A DNA stretch of 64,000 nucleotides from Odiellus spinosus. Taxonomy: Eukaryota; Arthropoda; Arachnida; Opiliones; Phalangiidae. The stretch spans positions 19,307,434 through 19,371,433 of the forward strand of contig OY987227.1 in NCBI GenBank assembly GCA_963920705.1. The letters run 5' to 3'. Of the stretch, positions 58,816-64,000 are shown in pieces (position 1 is the first letter of the stretch; each line of letters begins with the position of its first letter). The position numbers and the translations under genes were made by a program. The notes beneath the pieces are model-generated. The model searched no databases and was not told the origin of the DNA. It worked only from the letters and a program-made list of their open reading frames with translations.

Positions 58816-59216
58816 GGAGAATGCAACCTAATAACAAATGATTATTTATCGATTGCTTATTATTTAAATACGCCTAATCCACCAATAAAAAATTTACAAA
58901 ACAAATATTAAACTAGAAATAAATTTAAAACTTACCCGGAAAATAGGCTTAGCGGGATTCATGGAGATCCTGAATTGCCTTCTTGTAAGGTCTAGCGATC
59001 AATGAGCAAAGGCCCGTCGTTCAAGCGAGATCACCAAGACCTTATACGCGAGGAAATTTGGATCTCCATGAATCCCGCTAAGCCTATTTTACGGGTAAGT
59101 TTTAAGTTTATTTCTAGTTTAATATTTGTTTTGTAAACTTTTTATCGGTGGACTAGGCCTATTTAAACAACAATGAATTGATAAAAAAAAACACTACTTG
59201 TTAGGTTGCATTCTCC
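58816..59216. mobile_element. Foldback element family D, copy 3 (about 401 bp)
   Basis: The best-preserved D copy. GGAGAATGCAACCTAATAAC at the left pairs with the complement of TTAGGTTGCATTCTCC at the right. The inner stem GGCTTAGCGGGATTCATGGA pairs with TCCATGAATCCCGCTAAGCC. The core has GGCCCGTCGTTCAAGCGAGA. Uninterrupted. No definite target duplication. Confidence 0.88.
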
Positions 59217-60283
59217 ATTTAAAAAAAATTACCACAATTGAACAAAAGTGGACCAAAATTTAAAATGAATTTTTTCGGCTACTCTTGATGAATTCAGGTT
59301 ATTTTATTTGGTTTATTTGATCGAATTCTGTAGCAATTTTCCCCATTCCTGATAAGTAATTAATTCATCCAAAAAATACTTCGTTCAAGTCTCAAGACCA
59401 ATTTGCAATTGCAAACTAACGAAAGCCGAGGCGTACTTTTGAGCAATGTTAAGAAAAATTGTCTTTCTTGCAAAACCTTTCTATAACTGAAATATATGGG
59501 TAATACCAGAAATAGATGAACCGAAATTATCAACGAGAGCTTAGATTGGGAAATGCATTTTATTTGGAGTGAATGGGGAGGGTAAGCACTGGGGGAATGG
59601 GCTTCCTCGGCCTCAATGAAATACCGAGGAGGATCTTGGGAAACTGATCGCCCCACGTAGCGACGGCTGCAAACCAAGCCAGGTGGCGCATTCAACGTTT
59701 CTCGGCTAGGCGAAATTCCGAGGGGGAGGGGGCTATAACTGTCGTCTAAGAGAGGGGAAACGGAGAACTTGCCTGTGGCGTTAGAGGAATAGCTCGTTGA
59801 TAATTTCGGTTCATCTATTTCTGGTAATACCATTAATGTATTTTTGAAGCGAAGGTAACAAGGCCTATTAGGCTTAAAGATTTCCACGGAATATCGCGTG
59901 TAATCCCCTTGTTAATATTCCAAAGAGAAGAAAACAAGAATAAAAAAAATGAACGCTAATGGTTTGTTTAAGTATTTCTAAACACGTTCTATTCCTCTAC
60001 GAATCGAAAGAAGAAAAAGTTTGTGTTAGTCGAATCTAAATGGAAACTAAACTTCGAAATATAGTCACAAAATATGCTAATTATTTTTATATGTCTGGAG
60101 TAGAATCGCCAGCTTTATATTTTCCGATTGAACAATAATTTATGGTCCGCCCAGTTACGACATAAAATCAATACGATAAGTGAAAGGTGGGAGAGAAAGA
60201 TCCGTATAGCAATCGAATGACGTCATTACTCAAGATTTTTCAAAGAGGCTGTTCTCTCCACGTAATGGGTGTAAAAATCCTGT
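59217..60283. other. Intergenic; GC-richer open stretch at 59570-59780; CRE at 60218
   Basis: A reverse open frame of 175 codons (59360-59887) spans a GC- and CpG-richer patch at 59570-59780. I recognise no domain, and the frame's ends run into AT-rich sequence. It could be an unrecognised exon of another gene. A perfect TGACGTCA lies at 60218-60225. Confidence 0.35.
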
Positions 60284-60392
60284 AGCTTCGACTATAATAA
60301 ACTGATTACGTAACTGATAAAGTATTTAGCATTGCCAAAGGCTGTAAATAAGTTAAGTTATTGCGTATTCGGTGTAGAAATTTAGATTTTAG
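60284..60392. repeat. Dispersed repeat, copy 2 (pair with 45653)
   Basis: TGATTACGTAACTGAT, TATTTAGCATT, CAAAGGCTGTAA and TCGGTGTAGA in the same order as 45653-45755. Diverged, ends unknown. Confidence 0.6.
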
Positions 60393-60763
60393 GGAAATGG
60401 TTAAACCCTCGACTTTTTCATTCAATTGCTTCTAAGCTTCTAAAGTTCTAAAGAAGTGAAGTTCATTGTTAATGTCATTTAAATAAGAGGTGTTTCGAGA
60501 GAAGGAGAAAGTGAATGGAGTAAATGACAATAGTCGATAGAAAAAAAAAAATCCATAAGTTTAAGTAAAATAAACTCACTCGCATCTGGTGAAGCAGTCT
60601 CGAAATAATACATTATTCATAACTTGGACTTCTTAAAGCAGATATACAATCCCATTAGTAATCACCTCCCCCTCCCACAATTTATCCCAATGGATTAACC
60701 CTGCAAAACGGTTTTCCCACACAGTCAACTTTGAACAAAATAAAAAAAGGGATAGTTATACAC
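60393..60763. other. AT-rich intergenic sequence
   Basis: No gene or repeat recognised. Confidence 0.5.
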
Positions 60764-60766
60764 ATA

Positions 60767-60976
60767 AGCTACGTTCACACTTAACACTTTGGAACCGTTT
60801 TCAAACCGTTTCGAGTTTTCAAATTGTCTTTCCAAGATATTAATTTTGTTTCTTGATTACGGATCTACACGGGTGACCCCAAAATTTTATAATTTGACCT
60901 TTCCAAAACTGTTTCACAGTCTGTAGCGTGAACGGTAGAAAACGTTTTTAATAAAATCTCTTGTATGAACGCGGCT
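60767..60976. mobile_element. MITE family E, copy 2 (210 bp)
   Basis: Left end AGCTACGTTCACACTTAACA and right end (reverse complement) AGCCGCGTTCATACAAGAGA. Flanked by ATA on both sides (60764-60766, 60977-60979). The interior has GAACCGTTTTCAAACCG and TTTATAATTTGACCTTTCC, shared with copy 1. Non-coding. Confidence 0.85.
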
Positions 60977-60979
60977 ATA

Positions 60980-62385
60980 GTGTGTAGATGTGAAATCAAA
61001 AATAGGTTTTAAATAAACTTCTATTCTTCTATATTCCATTCAATTCTAAAAGGCAATTCGCATATAGGTCAGTCCATTATTGCTCCCACCCCTACAACAT
61101 TGGGTCCCTAATACGTGTTTGAAAAAAAAAATACTCAAATTAAAAGGGACCCCTTAGGACCCATGGCTCTACAACCGCGGGGTCTGCTGACTATCTCTAT
61201 AGGCCCCTGATATAGCGACAGCAGAATGGAACTATAACTACGGGAGATCAAAATGCCCACAAGGTTCAAAATCGTTGTTTTCGAACCTAAATCTCCCGAA
61301 ATTAATATTCTTGCGTGTACCGTTAAGCTGCCGTTTGAAGCTCATCCACCTTAAAGGTATAGTGTATCATTTTCTAATCCCAATCGGTTAAGTTCAGACA
61401 TTTACTCTTAACTATAGACTTTATACGGTTGAAACCGAGAAAAGCGGATGTATTGGCTACTCCGAACGAAAGGTGTAGAGATAGTAGCCCGATATTGGGT
61501 TGAATTCAATCCCGATAAGACCATTCAAACACGGCTGACTTAGCCGCTTGATCTCCAGAGATATAAGCTCGAGGTTTGCCCTCGCCATCCTACACCCGTT
61601 TCCCCTCGAACAGCAACCAACAACCGTAGTAGGAGACGAATATATAGAGCAATGAAGGAAGGGTGACGGGTAGAGGAAGGTCGCGGAGCTGCCGAGGAGG
61701 TTGAACGATTAAATCACGCATTAATCCTACAGTTCGCCCGTTAAGTACACATAGCCCGGCTAATTTCCTACGGGCGTTTAGACGCGCCGGGACCGGGTAT
61801 ATGCCGCCACTCTCGGGTCTTGGACCGGATTCGCGGAACATACCAGCAGGAATGGGGCCAAATTTAATTAGATATTCCTCGTAGTTTTATAAGGAATTCG
61901 TGGAAAGAAAGAAACCCGTCTCATTCATACAATTTAGTTCTATAGTCGCGACGCGAGATGACACGGGCTGCAAACTTAGGGTAGATTGATCTATGTTTAT
62001 ATATAGTGCCGGAGTTTCTTCGTTTTAATAATTGTTGGGCTGTAATTTTAGTGCAGATAAATCTCAAATCAGAAAGTTAAAAATTGTCCCCAAATACTGG
62101 TTTTACAAAATAAATAGAGATTTTTGTACAAATGTTGCATGTTGTTCAAGTTTAATTTCCACTAGTAAGCAAAGCGTAAAATATTACCTCAAAATTGAAA
62201 ATATTTGACCAGGACGTTATAGCTATATGCTACGAAGTTAACGAACTATGACGTAGAGACAACATCTTGTCACTAAACCCCTCCCCTTTTACTAAAACTA
62301 AGTACTTGGGATGCATCCCATTGGCATAAACCCAATTGATCGCCCTACATCCTACAAATGTCATATCGATTTGGTCAAGTACGAC
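60980..62385. other. Intergenic; GC-rich island at 61590-61850
   Basis: 61590-61850 is clearly GC- and CpG-richer than its flanks and has an 83-codon reverse open frame beginning at a real ATG (61841) with GPRPESGGIYPVP. I recognise no family. A promoter, 5' untranslated exon or remnant element are all possible. The rest is AT-rich. Confidence 0.35.
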
Positions 62386-62388
62386 TTT

Positions 62389-62566
62389 AGCCACATTCAC
62401 ACTAGAGACTTCGATACGGGTTTTTGCAAAGGTTAGACTCAAATATTTTGGGGTCAGCTCTCATGATGATATCTTTGTCATAAATATAGAATTATTACCA
62501 TAAAAGAATGATTTCATTATCAAAACGATTGGAAACGGTTTAAAAGACTCTAGTGTAAACGCGGCT
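62389..62566. mobile_element. MITE family E, copy 3 (178 bp)
   Basis: Left end AGCCACATTCACACTAGAGA and right end (reverse complement) AGCCGCGTTTACACTAGAGT. Flanked by TTT (62386-62388, 62567-62569). The interior AAATATTTTGGGGTCAGCTC resembles copies 1 and 2. Non-coding. Confidence 0.85.
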
Positions 62567-62569
62567 TTT

Positions 62570-64000
62570 GTAAAAGTTCAAAACAACGCCCTCAACCCCG
62601 TACGGTCAGCTCGAATAGCAAAAGCCGAACCGAGACAGGTAGAATGTGCGCTTTCAATATATTGTTTGTAAATTCAATTCCATTTGATGTTTTATATAGC
62701 AGTACCCACTTTATAGGGAGTTTATTTCCAATGAAAGCTCCGGTTGAAATATGGAATGCAAATCTTCCTATATATTCCCTTCCTATCGCGATGCGCCAAT
62801 CAGATCATCGTTACACGAAACCCTCGCGTGCCCCGTAGAGCGAACTATCTAAAACCGTTTTCCAAAGTGGAAAGCTCTCTAGAACTTCCTAAGTTTATAC
62901 GAGGTACACTTTGCCAACGCCATGGACGAATTATATCCTAAAGGAATGGGGTGAAATCTTTGTTCAATGTAAGAACCTGCGTGATTATTCGACCTTCGTT
63001 ACAATTACAAGACTAAATATACGTAAATAATTTGAAAGTATTTTTAAAAAACCTTATAATATTCAAATAGATAGTTTAAAATTATTTAATTTCTCAGTTA
63101 CAGTGATTTTTTACAATTTGAATATTACAAAATGGTTCAAAATAGTTTCAAAGTATCTGTTTGATCGCGGCTTTAGAGACGGCGAGGAAACGAGTATAAT
63201 GTAGAAACGAAAGTCTATAAAATTAATTCTGGGCTACTTTGTGACATTTTGCAAGAAAAGCGACTCGTGTACGAATCGGTGTAGCCAGAAGTAAATAGTC
63301 GGAAGAAGTTATCTTTTGGCTACTTCAGGCGACGTCACAATTTTGTGTCTTAGAATACTTCGCGATAATCGTCGAATAGCACTGACTGTATTTTTAAATT
63401 AATTTTTAATTAAGTTTTAATTTAGGTTTTGAACGAAATGATTTATTCTTCTAATAAAAATAAAACATGCGAGATTATATTTAACGGTTAAAATTTTAGT
63501 ATATATAATGAGTCGGTCGTGACGCGCTCGATTTATGACCACATAATGGGCTTAGCTTAGAAAATAATGATCAATTCGCTGCCCCTCTCTAATTGGCTAT
63601 AGATTCAAAATTTTGTAGCGTGAACTGTAAACAAAATTGAAACTTATAGATATCATATTCTTCATTGAAACATTGAAATTCGCGAGCACGAAACCTCCCA
63701 TGAAAGAGATCTTTTTCTCCACTATTGTAAAGCACTATAAAGTAAAATTCGTCCATGCCGGCATCGTGAACCCCGATTATTTATCTAGGCGAGAAAGAGA
63801 GGTCAGCTTACGGAGAAGAGAATCCCCTTGGAGAATATATATTTATATATAGTTCAACTATATTGTAGTTCAAAGAAGTTTGCAATATAGCCTAAACTAA
63901 GGTGGATTAATACACATAACTCTTGAAAGACGGAAGTAGATTTTCAAAACTATATCTTAAGGTTATTCAGTTTCCATCGCGCGATCGAAACAGAAACAAA
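62570..64000. other. Intergenic, no gene recognised
   Basis: AT-rich. Forward frames at 62644-62838, 62744-62941 and 63637-63852 have no recognisable motif. No repeat boundary was seen up to the window edge. Confidence 0.45.

Overview
This is an AT-rich window (roughly two thirds A+T by eye) of nuclear DNA from a eukaryote. It has no operons, ribosome binding sites or densely packed ORFs. It does have canonical GT-AG splice signals, long A-runs, minisatellites, and many short foldback elements flanked by target-site duplications. The style (many MITEs, a BEN-domain gene fragment, compact GTATGT...TAG introns) suggests an invertebrate animal, possibly an arthropod; I cannot name the species. 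Most ORFs here are chance frames, often without a real ATG.

Layout. 0.6-1.5 kb: a badly decayed Ty3-type LTR retroelement integrase fossil. 2.8-7.1 kb: two foldback MITEs and a 39-bp tandem array. 9.6-11.4 kb: the first two of five copies of a ~280-290 bp foldback MITE (family A). 17.5-19.1 kb: a 23-bp satellite of about 66 units in three homogeneous blocks, then a 337-bp MITE (family F). 22 kb: a ~400-bp foldback element (family D). 25.1-25.6 kb: a degenerate minisatellite. 29-31 kb: elements of families B and C. 33.6-35.6 kb: the only region that looks genic, with raised GC/CpG, a perfect RFX X-box, and a candidate first coding exon at 35255-35618. 36.9-37.6 kb: a D element interrupted by an A element. 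40-52 kb: mostly intergenic, with E, A and B elements. 53.1-56.7 kb: a 3.57-kb DNA transposon with 22-bp terminal inverted repeats, a 3-bp target duplication, subterminal CAGCC-rich tandem arrays, and internal pieces of gene-like sequence including a BEN-domain fragment. 57.3-59.2 kb: a cluster of C-type and D elements, two sharing a target duplication. 60.8-62.6 kb: two more E elements.

The common theme is non-autonomous DNA transposons. Families A, C (with relatives) and F all have CA...TG ends and exact 7-bp target duplications, so one transposase source may have mobilised all of them; none is encoded here. The single host-gene candidate is a GC-rich exon with a real ATG, a His-rich stretch and a good splice donor. 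Its remaining exons would lie in or beyond the long AT-rich sequence downstream.
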